From: Mercenaria mercenaria
Lineage: Eukaryota > Mollusca > Bivalvia > Venerida > Veneridae
Direction of reading: 5' to 3'
NCBI RefSeq assembly: GCF_021730395.1
Contig: NC_069368.1
Location: 67,709,501-67,773,500, forward strand
DNA: 64,000 nt
The position numbers and the translations under genes are program-made. The notes under the pieces were generated by a model, which searched no databases, was not told where the DNA came from, and worked only from the letters and a program-made list of their open reading frames with translations. Shown here one piece after another: positions 24,698 to 36,927 of the stretch. The first letter of the stretch is position 1; the number at the start of each line of letters is the position of its first letter.

Positions 24698-25595
24698 GTT
24701 CTTGTATTACATTTTGTGTTACAAAGACAGATAAAACCTTTCTTATTTTGAATTAAATGCTTCAATCGTAATGGCCATTATGACAAAGGAAAATGCATTG
24801 TTGATAATGTTAAAATTAGTGGATCGAAACGGACACCGCTGCCAATGTGTATCAAAGTATGTAACCTTGTTACTTATGTTGTTTTTTTTTTGGATAGTGT
24901 TACCAGAAACAAGCATGCCTTATGTGTTTGTTTATTACCCAATGCGGTATGTCACATGCAATTGATATTCGTTTTTTATGGAAGTCCAACGTTTTGCCTC
25001 AACATTGAGCACAATGTTAAACATCTATGTAGCTATGGTTGTTGGTAAAGTTCTGCTAATACATTTCTGTTACAAAGACAGACCCAACACTTCTTTGTCT
25101 GAATTAAATGTTAAAATCGAAATTGGTCTTTGAGACAAAGGAAATTCAATATTGATACAATACACATGTGTGCGTGGAAACTGGTACAGCTCAAACTGTG
25201 TGTTTTTGTTTGTTTTGGGTTTAACGCCGTTTTTCAACAGTATTGCAATCATGTAACGGCGGGCAGTTAACCTAAACGGTGTTCCTGGATTCTGTACCAG
25301 TACAAACCTGTTCTCCGCAAGTAACTGCCAACTTCCCCACATGAATCAGAGGTGGAGGACTAATGATTTAAGACACAATGTCGTTTATCAAATAGTATCG
25401 GAGAACATACGCTCCTCCTGAGGATCGAACTCACGACTCCGAGATCCGTAGACCAACGCTCTACCAACTGAGCTAACCGGGCGGGCATAACTGTGTATGA
25501 AAGTCTAAGAACATATAACGGATCTTCTGAATTCACTTTTTGTGTTTTAGTTACCAGAAACAAACATTCGTTTTCGTGTTTATTCCTCAGTGATA
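24698..25595. repeat. tandem duplication of about 350 bp, second copy interrupted by a SINE
   Basis: Copy 1 (from 24698) and copy 2 (from 25050) share GTTACAAAGACAGA, TGAATTAAATG, GACAAAGGAAA and, after the SINE in copy 2, GTTACCAGAAACAA with TTCGT/TATGTGTTT. Identity is roughly 70 percent by eye. The SINE at 25202-25488 lies only in copy 2, so it arrived after the duplication. Confidence 0.6.
25202..25488 (-). mobile_element. tRNA-Arg-headed SINE with target duplication
   Basis: This is the best copy of the family in the window. On the minus strand the head reads CCGGTTAGCTCAGTTGGTAG, then AGCGTTGGTCTACGGATC (tRNA-Arg ACG-like), then a box-B-like GAGTTCGATCC. The body carries CTCCACCTCTGATTCATGTG, and the tail is CTGTTGAAAAACGGCGTTAA followed by ACCC. 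The direct repeat AACTGTGT flanks it at 25194-25201 and 25489-25496. It does not encode a protein. Copies in other states are at 4214, 54427 and 60220. Confidence 0.85.
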
Positions 25596-25599
25596 AACA

Positions 25600-27810
25600 T
25601 AGTTAAAATCATACAACGAATGATTGTTATGCATTGGTAATTCAGGACGATAACAGAAATATAGAAATACATTCATTTCACGTTGAAAACATTCATTTAT
25701 CCCTTAAATTACTGTACATTCAAGCCACGGAGGTACGTTAGTGCATAATGCTACTGTTGAAGGTTTTTTTTCGACGACAAGTACAAATAACAAACAGAAT
25801 TACCAGACCTATAATGTAGCAAACCCTCGGCAGACGCCGATTACGACTTTTGTTGAAAAGAGAACGGACAAATAAAGGAACACAGTGGGACACCGCCTTG
25901 AACTGATAAGTCACATACACAACTTTGTCTTTTTATTGTAAATGTCAACAAAGGCGACGCCCCACCAGAGAAGTACATTTCCTTGTGCTCATATCAACTT
26001 TGCTCTCCAATTTTATCGATGCCGTTTCCTTCCCTCTGCTACTGTGCTAATGTGATCAATACGGACATATTGGTACTGGTGAAGGTTTTTTTTCTGCAAC
26101 AACCACAGCAGTAACATCAGAGTACTTGTCGATCTGTAGGAATCTGGGCCGCCAGAAAAAAAAATATTGAGAAAAATATAGACCTATACCACATTTTAGA
26201 TCGGAATGAGCCATCGTAATTTCCCATGTATCTCTTTCAAGACACGCGACTGGAAAAAAGTATGACGTCATTAATATGGCGCCTAAAGAGTAGAAACGAA
26301 AGTAGAAAATGTACGACGGCTGAATAATTACATGAGGCAACGTCTTCGAAGACTATGTTTTGATTCTAAAAATGCTATATTTAGTGAAGGTAATGTTTAT
26401 GCTAGCAGATAAAATACTTTTATAAAAAATAAGATTGAAATGACGGAAATGAAAAGAAAATAACGCTATTAAGTGACACAATTCTGTTAAATTGTGCAGT
26501 GTGCTAGATTAATAATAGAAATAGTCTTATACTAACTTACACACACGCACAATACCCAAATGCTGTCAAATAGTCATTATTATTATTGTTCATAAACTCA
26601 TAAGGAATAGTCAAATAAGGTAATTGTATATATCTATATACCCTTGTTATCTGTATGAGTGTTTCAGATCAGCTTAAATTCCCGACATTGTGATCAGAAC
26701 GCAAGATCAATAGAAAAGAAATATATGTTAAATGGTACAATCTTAAGAAAGTTCTTTCGAATAATATAACAGCTTTTAAAAGTAAACTATTTTATAGAGT
26801 TCCAATTAAAATTGATAAATCCAATTAATACACACTTTTTCGCAAACCTGTGTTAAAGACATCTACGAAAGAAATTATCAAAAGATTTCTCTATATATGT
26901 TTTAATCCAGCATACTAAGTGGTATGTGATGTCATCGTCGTTTAACGTGTACATTATATTTACGTTTTACATAAGGAAATTTATAGTATTAAAACCTAAA
27001 TTTTTATCCTTCTTAAGAACAGAATTCGCTTAATAATCACATCCCAGAAGTGTGTATTATGATGGATTCCTTAATTGCATGAACGGTCATATTTAGCTCG
27101 TTTCATGGATAATTTAACCTCTTTTACATGTACCGATACTAATTTATTTTCTCGTATAACTAAATGTCTAACTGATATTTTACCCCGCCGCGTGAAACGA
27201 TATTGCGACAAAGTATATGCAAACTGCTTAAATTAAACGCATTTTTGTGCATTTAAATTCAGTTAAAGACCCACCACGACCTAGTGACCTATCCATTTCA
27301 CCCACTAAATCTTCATAAAAATCGTTCTTATAATATGGGTAATATAGAGCTATACTTCTAGTTTTCAGGTGAACAATTAAGGCCCTTCTTGAATATATGT
27401 GTTTCCACAACATCATCTGCACACTTATTCAGTCAATCTCTTTTCAGGATAGTTTTAAGAATATAAAGGAATAACTTACAATATAGAAATAAAAGTGTGA
27501 TTGAAATTTTAAATAAATAGGCTGATTTATGTACATAATGCAACATTAATTCAATAAACATGTTAAGACATTAAACACATTGTCTTGGCCTTATTTATGT
27601 GACAGTCAATTTGCAATTTGATACTTGTTTGTTCTCATTTTCTTCATACAAAGCATGTTTAATTACCATCATGGAAATGCATGTATATATGTATCAAATA
27701 AAAAAAATGACTTTACATGCCTTTCCAACAATATTTAATTATAAAAAATACATACAAACTTGTGGAGAGTTGAAACTGCATACAACGAAGGCATTTCAAA
27801 AAAAGAGATA
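25600..27810. other. gene-poor stretch with one block shared with 52.6 kb
   Basis: Positions 26551-26605 (AATACCCAAATG, then AAATAGTCATTATTA, then TTGTTCATAAACTCATAA) match 52653-52712. The remainder shows no gene. A 94-codon frame on the minus strand at 26056-26340 has no recognisable features. Confidence 0.4.
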
Positions 27811-30655
27811 GAAAAAAAACACTGGCTTAGTGAATACGAACAGAATCTCAAATAAACTTATAGAGAAGAATCGCCCTATTTGAAACAAATGTACACAAGT
27901 CGTAAATTACAGCTAACATATGCCAAAGCTACAAAATCTAAACCTGTCAGAGAAAATTATAACAAATTTCAACAGAGGACATAACAAAGCAGAGAACAGA
28001 GGAAATAACAGAGCAGAAAGCAACTTGAATCAGAATGCATCAAGAAAAGATCCGGTATGGAACAGAAATAGAAATCATAGAACAAATGAGCGGCAGATTG
28101 AACATTATGATAGACCAACAACATTTAACAAACCGAGACGCAGACAGCCACACCAAGAAATATACCCAAAAGAGATAAACGTTGGTTCTGATCATGACAC
28201 GTACTTTTTAGAAGAGAGCGACAGCTCAGACACAATTACCTAGCTGAAACTACACAAAATGATGTCAACATATTCAATTTATCTAACAGAAAATTAACAC
28301 AAGGTGAGAGAAAGTTATTACTGAAGGGTCGCAAATTTACACCTACACCCGAAAAATGAAAACAAAGTAGAGTTAAAAAAGATTTAAATGAATTTCATAG
28401 AAAACTTAGACTAAAAGATTTTTTCATGATAAAATTATAGATAATGATAATTCATTAGTACTTAACATGAGCAATTTTGCACCATCTAAGGGTCGTAATA
28501 TACGTTAAGACCAGTTTACCGAAGCTCATAAAAATTTTCCACACACACATTTACATGTCAATGAAAAATATAATATAACAATGGAGGAAAGGAAAGCAAT
28601 CACGTCCTCACAAAATGATGATTAATATTGTAATCAAACATGCAGACAAAGGGGAGGCATAGTTATAATGAATAAAAATTATTATAAACTTAAAATTCTA
28701 GAAATGCTTGAAGACTAAACAATTTAGAGAGAAACAGATGAAACATGTTCTAAAACAACATTTAAGAAAATTAGAGATGTCATTAAATCTAGTAAAGATA
28801 TAAGTAGGAAAGAAATATATTATTTAATAAACTTTGAATTCAAACCTAGTATATTTTATGGTCTGCCTAAAATTCATAAAAGTAAGCTTTTAAAAGATAA
28901 GTGCATTAAACAAAACAATGACTATATAGAACAAGGAGATCCAGATGATCTCAACTAGACCGATAGTAGCAGGCCCAATTTGTGAAACACACAGCGTTAG
29001 TAATCTTATAGATATTTTATTAAAACCCTTTGTCTGGCACATTCCATCAATTACAACTGAAGATGCATTATTAGTTTCATTTGATGTTACAAACCTTTAT
29101 ACAAATAGTTCAGACAACCTGGGACTGGAAGCAATTCAACATTGGCTGGAAAAACATCCTAATTGTACTCATAAAATATTTACAAAATAATTCATCTTAA
29201 AAGGCATCAAAACAATTTTGGAAAATAACAATCTTTCATACAATGGAACATTTTACAATCAAATCAGGGGAACAGCTATGGGAACAAAATGTGCACCTAC
29301 ATATGCAACTCTAATATTAGGTTACTTGGATAAAAGCTTTATACAATATTGGAACATGCAACAGACACAACATTTGCTACATATATAAAAAATAAACGGG
29401 AAACGATGCCTAGATGAATGTTTTGTCATTTGGACAAAATCACAAAACCTACCTGAGCATTTCCACGTCCTGTTAAATAAATAGCACCCAGATATTATAT
29501 TCGCAATAGAAATAGGGGAGACTCATACTTTCTTAAGATTTTATTAGAACGGTTGCATTTTACAGAATTTTTAACTACAGATCAATCATACTTATTTAAT
29601 CATGCATCCAACAACAATTAGTACCAAATGTATAAGACGTATGCACAATGTTTCACATACTTACAAGGAATTACGCTTAAAATTTTATCATTTTACAGAA
29701 ATTATCTAAAAATATCCAAAATGAATAGCAAGAAAATCAGTGAGACATAATAAACACAAATCAAACACTTACACAATTCCTTATGTTCACTACCTAAACT
29801 AACTATATCCATATCACAATAACTTACCAAAATGATAGTCGATAAAGAAAGAGTCAACTAAAAATTATCAAGCAGCACAAACGATATTTGACAAACCAAT
29901 TCACTAACTTTCACCATCTAAAATGCAGGATCAACTGTGTTTATCAACAAAAAGAACTTATGCACATACTTTAACGCAAAGATTTCAGTAAATGAAAAAT
30001 GCCTGTATGTAAAATACTAGAAACTCAAAATTAAACAATAAGAACATCCACTCACTCAAACCCTGAAACACACGAATCTATATACAATTGCACAAAAAGA
30101 TCAATGTAATGTACAAATGTCAGCACTAAATGAATAGAGTACTCACAAACTAAAAATTATAAAGCAAAGGCAACCACCAAACCTTAAGAACTATATTTGA
30201 CATAATAGACCAAAGTTTACATAATTTCCTGTTAAAATGCAAGAGACCTATACTAGTAGTTATGCACATATAAACGAATATTTATAAAAGCTTTAAACGC
30301 AAAACCAAACGTAATGAAAATATGTCCTGTAGTAAAATACACTTATTATCACCGCAATGGTGCAGAAATTAATGCCAAACTGTAGTAATTGAAACAAATA
30401 ATATCGACGCACAACAAATACGGAGACCTGACGACTAGACTAAATTCCACATAAGTAATCGTATAGACATTTGCAGTAATAAAGATCCAAAGTTTCAAAT
30501 GTTCCCATGTTTTAAAATGAAGGTAGATAGTACTTCAGATAGGTTAGCGAAAGAAAATTATGTTATAAAATGCTTTAAACCAAAACTTAACAGCCTATAG
30601 TAACAGTTATATTCTGAATAATTAAATAACAGCGTTTATTACGCCCCTTTGAGAA

Positions 30656-30720
30656 AATAACGTCAGAATTGAATTCCTTTATATTGACGTCGCGTCATTA
30701 ACATAGTAACGTCACGTTAC
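30656..30720 (+). promoter_or_regulatory. cluster of CRE/ATF-like motifs in the PLE terminal region
   Basis: Within 65 bp there are AACGTCAG, TTGACGTCGCGTCATT and the near-palindrome GTAACGTCACGTTAC, giving at least four TGACG/CGTCA cores. CREB/ATF-type bZIP factors bind such cores. The position just upstream of the hammerhead core fits a promoter inside the pseudo-LTR, but promoter function is inference. Confidence 0.5.
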
Positions 30721-30724
30721 ATTG

Positions 30725-30768
30725 TATGTACACTGATGAGCCGATAGGCGAAACTAGTTTGTATGTAT
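30725..30768 (+). ncRNA. hammerhead ribozyme core (type I-like) in the PLE terminus
   Basis: The conserved core is present: CTGATGA at 30733-30739, a 3-bp stem II GCC/GGC closed by GATA (30740-30749), then GAAAC at 30750-30754. A minimal stem III can form from AC and GT around TA (30753-30758), placing the cut after T at 30759. Flanking TACA and TGTA can pair as the start of stem I. Very short stem III hammerheads are known from Penelope-like elements, where they cut multimeric transcripts. Whether this one is active is untested, and stem I is weak beyond 4 bp. Confidence 0.65.
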
Positions 30769-30911
30769 TTTTATAATTAAGACCAATTCTCTGTAAAAAC
30801 CAAAAAAAGTTGGAAACTCATAGTCACAGATTTCCTTTAAACCGATATTTTCTTGAAGAGGGTGCAAAATTAAGAAAATCCTGTTTTTCATTTTTTTCAA
30901 TATATGTCCCA

Positions 30912-30925
30912 GTTACCATGGAAAC
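30912..30925 (+). promoter_or_regulatory. X-box-like RFX site 1
   Basis: GTTACCATGGAAAC fits the RFX X-box pattern GTNRCC-N0-3-RGNAAC. It lies 135 bp inside the left end of the TTAA element. Confidence 0.5.
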
Positions 30926-33900
30926 GAGGATGCAAATCCCCAACTTGCTGAATTTTCAAAAAAGTAGGGGTGCATGCCTATTTTGTTATCTGGAAAGTAC
31001 TAGAGAGTGTCCTTTATTTTCGTACTTGCAAATTTTAAAGGCAAATGAACAAGGTTTCATACCAAACTAATATTTCCAAATATTTATTTGATTCTTGTAT
31101 GATCTAGACTTTTATCTGCAAGAAAACATATATTTATGGAGCAAAACATATGTTTATATTGTGCTCTACATCTTGAAAAGTGCACAGGTCTCAGCAGAAA
31201 AGTATATTTGTTTGTTTAAAGGGAAGATGATATTTCAAAAAGAAACATAAATCGTAGTGGGTCATTCAGACACATTCTTGTAGATTTGGGCCAAAGTTTA
31301 TGATTTAGGGCATTTTTCCTATTTTTATTACCTCCCCTTGATGCTCTTCATTTAGGAAATCACAAAGAGCTTATCTAAGTTTACTTCCTGGATTATGCTG
31401 AATTCAGATTTCCACTCGGATTTTGCAAATTTTTAGTATATAGATACAATGACAGTCAGAGATTTTATGCTAAATGGGCATGGGATGCTTGGATGTGTCC
31501 CTTCAAACCAAGTCCACGTTTAAAATTTGCTGAATAACGACATTGTTTGGGAAAAATACTCTGGCAGAAAAGAGTCTAAACTGTGGATAGACATCAGCCT
31601 GACATCTGTGTGTTTATTTCCATAAGTGAAGTTTGTATCAACTGACTGAAGGATCAGTGTTAAAGGATAACACTACAATGAAAACAGGTGAGTCTCATAA
31701 TATTTTATGTTTTAATATGACATGTAAAAATTCCAAGCTATGCAAGATAAGTGCTCACTTCCTTCAACAGATTCAAAGACCATACAGAGGTTATTTTCTT
31801 AAATATTGGACAGACATTTCTTATTATTTTACCAAGATAAAACTTACAGGCATTTTTCCATCATTTTGGGAATACCATGCACCAACACCAGTGGAATTGG
31901 GAAAATGCTCTCAGAAATTGGCTAATGTGGAAATTTCCAAATTACCAAAATTTATGTAAAGATAATTTTTTGTGTAAATTAAGCAACACTATAAATGTTG
32001 TTGTAATAAGCTAAAAATAGATATATACAAATTTCAAAACCATTTTAAAACATCAAACAACCATATAAGGTAACACATTTGGGAATTTCATATTCAGACT
32101 TGGGAAGAAACATACTTTTTTCTTTGGGATTACCTCCTTTTATTGGAGGTAGATTTATAATGGAAAAAGCCCTGATTTTAGTTGTAAATGACCATTAGCA
32201 TGCTTTTTATGTTATTTGTAAAAAGCAGATAAAGACATATTTTCATATCAAAATGTATATATTTTTGTAAATTTATTTGTTTTGTTTTTCAGCTGTGAGT
32301 TGTTTCTTTTGAAAATGACTGCTTGATGATAAAGTTTCAAACAACTATGAAGTGAGTGGATGTTCTAGAGAGGTAATCATAATTTAGTCATTTGCAACAG
32401 TGTATGTGTTTGCCAAAGTACCTGCAGAAATATAGACTTACTGAAGTAAAAACTCACTGAATGCTGAAAAATGAAAACATTTAATTGCATCCATTGCTAC
32501 ACATAAGTCAGCATGTTTTAATCTGCACATGCCTGTTTTACAAGTACATATTGAATGAAAATGGTTTGTGTCAAAGTAAATATGTTTTTATATATATTTA
32601 CACATCAGAGGCCTACATGTATTTAAATAAAGAATAAAGTCCCCCACATGCCCATATTCATACAAGTATTGTGACTATAAATATTGATAAGATTTTGAAA
32701 TTTTAAAATATACCCTTTTTCAAAAAAGGACCCTCTGCACATGTATGAGAAACAGATTTTACTTTTAAAGTGGCCCATATAATGTTGAAAAGGATGAAAT
32801 CCTGTATCTGTCAAAATGTTACAACAGTAACAACCATTTTAGTTTGATTTGTGTATATTCCAGACTAATTCTTCAAAGAATGAATGATCATCATCATGCT
32901 TATATTGGAATAAAAGGAAGGAAGGTATCTACATTTTATTTATAGTTTGTCTTAGTCTCTGATCAGGTCTGATTTCAGATCTTTATAAATGCTTTATTGA
33001 ATGTTATTTTTTGACAGAATATTTATGAACTTTGTTTAGAATTTCATGTATCTTAAATTTAATCAAAGTGTAGCAAAGTCAAAAGTATTTAATGTATTTC
33101 ATACAATCATTTCAAGGAGGGGGAGGTCTATGTGTTAAATTATTTTCATTAAAAGAATAAAAGAAAGATGTATATATTATACATTTACTTATACAAAATT
33201 TATTAAATGATTGAAATAGTGTATGTAATTTTTATTCATTTACAAATTTGTGAAAGGAAACCCTCCAGCTGGCTTGTAGAAGATCAATAGTTCTACCCAG
33301 TAACATGATGTCACAAATATTTTAACTGGAGAGCCCATCCCCATCCCACCACCATCCATAGTCAAATGAAAGACATTCAGATTGTTGTTCTCTCACATCT
33401 CTATTTTTCAGTGACAGCTACAGTCAGGGTAAAAGTAAATGCAGTCAGAAGACCTCTGATATCACCTGAAGAGCCAGCCTTCTCAAGATTCTGTATCAAA
33501 TAAAAATAACAAGGACTGCTAAAAAGACTTTTTATAACTTGCAAATGTGCAGCCTGTGACATAACTGTCTGATCCAGGTAGTTTAGTGTTGACAAGATGA
33601 CATTTCATCTCTATAGTAGAGGACACAAGTTTGAAATGCAGTATGTCATTGTGAAGGCAAAATGTTTATGAATATAGTGTGTGTGTGTTTCCCAAATAGA
33701 GAGGCTGAAAGTAGGGAATCATCAATTAGTGTTTTTGGAATAAGTTATGGACATCTGAATAGTAAAGATCTGTCCCTTTTTTGGATTGCCACAGACCAAA
33801 ATAATGATTGGTGCCTTTGATATAAATAGAAGAACTCACACTGGACACCCTGAAGATGGAATTACAAGAATGTATGTTGTTTGCATTAATGTTTTTTTTT

Positions 33901-34961
33901 CTTCAGATTTATGGAAAAACAATTAGAATGTCATTTCTTAAAAATGTTGATAGTTGTTTAACCAAAGGCCCTGTAATTGAAAAATATCTTTATTCTTGAC
34001 TTTATCATGTTTATATTAAAATAAAAAAAAATGATACTGTTTGATTACTTTTGCATGTATAACATTAAATTTGTTATATTTAAATTTGATAAAATTTAAT
34101 GTATTTTGAAAAAGATGCACTTGAACATATCTAAATGGAATAAACACATGACAGTCTTTGAATATCTGTAAAAAAGCACATATTTTGCAGTTCTCATCAG
34201 ATTTGGTTACCAATTTACAGCATAATTATACATGAAGGCTTATTACTCAAACATATGCATATCTAATTGTATATTTTCTACCATAGATAATTTTATTTCA
34301 TATAGATTTTTTAAATCTTTAAAAAATACTGAGAAAATATAGCAAAACAATGGTTGAATTAGTATACTTGATTTTGTGAGACTGTTGAAATATTACAATT
34401 CTTTTTCCCTCTTAAGCCTGTATCATAAAATCATATTTTCTGATGAAATTTATTTTTTAAGAATGTTGCAATGCAGATATTAATGAAAATTCATACATTT
34501 GTAAAGTTACCTATATTGTGTTAGGTAATAACTTAAGCCCATATATACTAATTGGCCAATGATTAAAGAGAACATCTGAGTTTCTAGCTGACTTTCTGAC
34601 TAATTTAAGACCTCATTCATGTAACAACATCTATTAATCTTCAGAAATCCAGTAAAATTGTCATCTGTAAAACAGGTTTCATTCTAAGATATACAAGGCA
34701 TATAACATCCTATTTTACCAGCATGTATTTACTTTAATAAATAAAGTAGATTTAGGTGTGTATTTTGATAAATTTTGGAAAAAGCATTAGGTGATATTTC
34801 TGCAACTGCAGTTTGTATTAACTGAGTATTTACTGGCACTGGAATGTGCATGATCAGGGTTTTTCTGAATAAACTTAGTAAAGTCTTAAATCTACATTAT
34901 CTATAGCTATCCGTAAAAAGTCTAGCCATTGTCTTGATAGTTTGAAAGAATTAGATACATT

Positions 34962-35186
34962 TGAGCCGCACCATGAGAAAACCAATATATTGGCTTTGCG
35001 ACCAGCATAGATCCAGAGCAGCCCGCGCAGTCTGGTCTGGATCCATCCGCTTTCAAAGCATATTGCAATTAGAGAAACTGTTAGTGAACAGCATGGATCC
35101 TGACCAGACTGCACTGATGCACAGGCTGGTATGAATCCATTCTGGTCGCAAACGCACTATGTTGGTTTTCTCATGGCGCGGCTCAT
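34962..35186. mobile_element. palindromic MITE, full-length copy inside the TTAA element
   Basis: A 225-bp palindrome from TGAGCCGCACCATGAGAAAA to TTTTCTCATGGCGCGGCTCA, with internal TCTGGATCC and GGATCCTGACC arms. It is the same family as 14431-14665. It lies inside the 5.9-kb TTAA element and therefore inserted after that element formed. Confidence 0.85.
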
Positions 35187-35431
35187 TTAAAGTTGTATCT
35201 AGCAAAATATTGACTAAACTGTTCTGTAGATAATTTGATTTACTTTGCTTGTTAAAGGAAGAATGTGCATCATGATTGTTATTACATAAACATACTGTAT
35301 TATTTTTAAATATCATGATATTTTTCAGTCTTGGATTACACTGTTATTTGTTCATAATTTTGAAATGTATTTAAAATGTAAATATTAAATCAAATGGCGA
35401 AGTAGACATGATTTTGCTTTTACTACTATTT

Positions 35432-35445
35432 GTTTCCATGGCAAC
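35432..35445 (+). promoter_or_regulatory. X-box-like RFX site 2
   Basis: GTTTCCATGGCAAC, within the right part of the TTAA element. Confidence 0.5.
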
Positions 35446-35615
35446 AAAATGATTTCAAAAGGTGAAAGGACACTGTCTTTACACAAACACACAAAGATAT
35501 TTTTATGCCGATTCTTCTCCTTAAATTCCTCGATTTCTCCCTAAATTCTGTGGAGGACTTCTCCCTCAAATTTTGACCTAGGATGATCCCTGTTTTTTAA
35601 TGCAAAATGAATGTT

Positions 35616-35629
35616 GTAACCATGGCAAC
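35616..35629 (+). promoter_or_regulatory. X-box-like RFX site 3
   Basis: GTAACCATGGCAAC, 184 bp from site 2 measured start to start. Confidence 0.45.
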
Positions 35630-35965
35630 TTGAAAAAAAAATTGGACAGTCATGATTAGTAACCATACAATACCTTAAAGGCCAGTGTCAGTTGGTTATG
35701 AGTATTTCCAACTGCTTTGAAACTCAAAATTAGTTTACCCAAAAGAAAGAAAAGTGCATACAAGGTTGTTGAGAACTGACCATGTGAAAATGCTTTAAGT
35801 TTCATAGATCATGATTATGGTTGTATCCTTCTTAATTCTGCCCAGAATGTGCTTCAGGTGCGTTAGATGCATTGACAGTTTGCAGATGAACTTTTCTTGT
35901 TTCATAGAATACAAAATTGATACAGAAAGTGCTTTAAAAAGGTCTGAATTATAATTTTCTTGTAC

Positions 35966-35979
35966 GTTGCCATGGTAAC
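35966..35979 (+). promoter_or_regulatory. X-box-like RFX site 4 (best match)
   Basis: GTTGCCATGGTAAC is an almost perfect palindromic X-box and the closest to the RFX consensus in this element. Confidence 0.6.
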
Positions 35980-36553
35980 GGAACATTCTCCTTAATTTCT
36001 AGACAAAGTGTTGGACAGTATAACTTTGTAAAATTATTTTACATGAAATACTTATGTTTTGCAACAATTCTGTATCTGGCAATATAATATTATATCAGGT
36101 TATTCTGTAATTTAGGCATAAATGAGTTTGCTGAAAACTCATTTTTTGTCAATTTTCAAATTTCTGTAAAAAGCTCAAATATGAATGACCCACTAAAATT
36201 CCTCCTTAAATTGAAATGGGTATCATAGCTCTGCTGAATCCATACAAGTATTATATTCAGATGCGTGCACTTTTTTTTCTATTAGAAGTTGAAAAATATA
36301 CATGCAGACCAATTTTTAAAGATAATGTAAAATCTTAAAAGGGGGTATTTATAAAATTGTTGCTTCTAAAACTGTGAATATGTTGGAAGACAATATTTGT
36401 TTTCAATAATTACTTCAGGTATTTTTCAGGCAAATATGAAAATTAGTGCTCTATTGCAGACATAGAGACCACTATGTGTAAAGAAAATTGTAACATTTTA
36501 GTAAAAGTTGACTCTCAGAAATTGCCATTTTTCGCAAAAAGTATAATGTTCCC

Positions 36554-36567
36554 GTTTCCATGGTAAC
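36554..36567 (+). promoter_or_regulatory. X-box-like RFX site 5
   Basis: GTTTCCATGGTAAC is the mirror partner of site 1 in the right inverted arm, so it is conserved at both ends of the element. Confidence 0.55.
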
Positions 36568-36927
36568 CAGAGCTGATTCATATCTTTTCCCCCTTGATTC
36601 TTCATATATGACTTGAATACTAAAAAGGGTGCAAATGTGAAGTAATTCTGAGACTATGAGTTTCCGACCCCTTCTTTAATTTTTTGGTTCTTACAGAGAA
36701 TTGGTCTTAAATACTGTTGGAAATGCATGTTAAGTCATTTTATTTATTTGATTTATAGACTTCCATCTTGTGCCGAGTCTTTTCATTGTCAAGTTTATAT
36801 ATATGATATATTAAATATGCATATTTCATCTGAAGCTATGAAGCAGTTTGTCAAAGCCTCTCCTTATTTGACAACAATGATGTCCGGTTTTGGACTGCAT
36901 TTTTTCGAGATGTAATAAGTAATAGCG

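Larger units (their letters stand above)
27820..30776 (+). mobile_element. Penelope-like element (PLE), decayed
   Basis: The region spells a PLE in order. First comes an Asn/Arg-rich N-terminal part (28000-28240), then LSNRKLTQGERKLLLKG at about 28278. The RT block follows: FYGLPKIHKSK near 28855, RPIVAGPICETHSVSNL from 28960, the motif A region SFDVTNLYTN near 29077 and GTAMGTKCAPTYATL near 29272. A C-terminal GIY-YIG-like section is hinted at 30340-30602 (HISNRIDICSN, then MKVDSTSDRLAKENY). The 3' flank to 30776 holds CRE-like motifs and a hammerhead core. PLEs encode an RT related to telomerase, usually with a GIY-YIG nuclease. The copy is broken in many places, probably more than twenty, so it is old. 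The 5' edge is not clear. Confidence 0.75.
30777..36710. mobile_element. 5.9-kb terminal-inverted-repeat element with TTAA flanks
   Basis: The left end TTAAGACCAATTCTCTGTAA pairs with the right end TTACAGAGAATTGGTCTTAA (36691-36710). Pairing continues inward with GGAAACTCATAGTC (30812) and its reverse at 36650, and with GTTACCATGGAAAC (30912) and its reverse (36554). A GTGGGTCATTCA motif is also mirrored about 500 bp in (31257 and 36178). TTAA at both edges fits the target duplication of piggyBac or Kolobok transposons. No transposase is recognisable and the longest frame (108 codons, 31633) is unlike known proteins, so it looks non-autonomous. It inserted at the 3' end of the PLE or immediately beside it. 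Confidence 0.7.

Noticed and set aside
31633-31959. 108-codon frame in the TTAA element as its transposase
   Set aside because: No acidic triad or other transposase motif; composition follows the AT-rich background. It is left as a chance frame.
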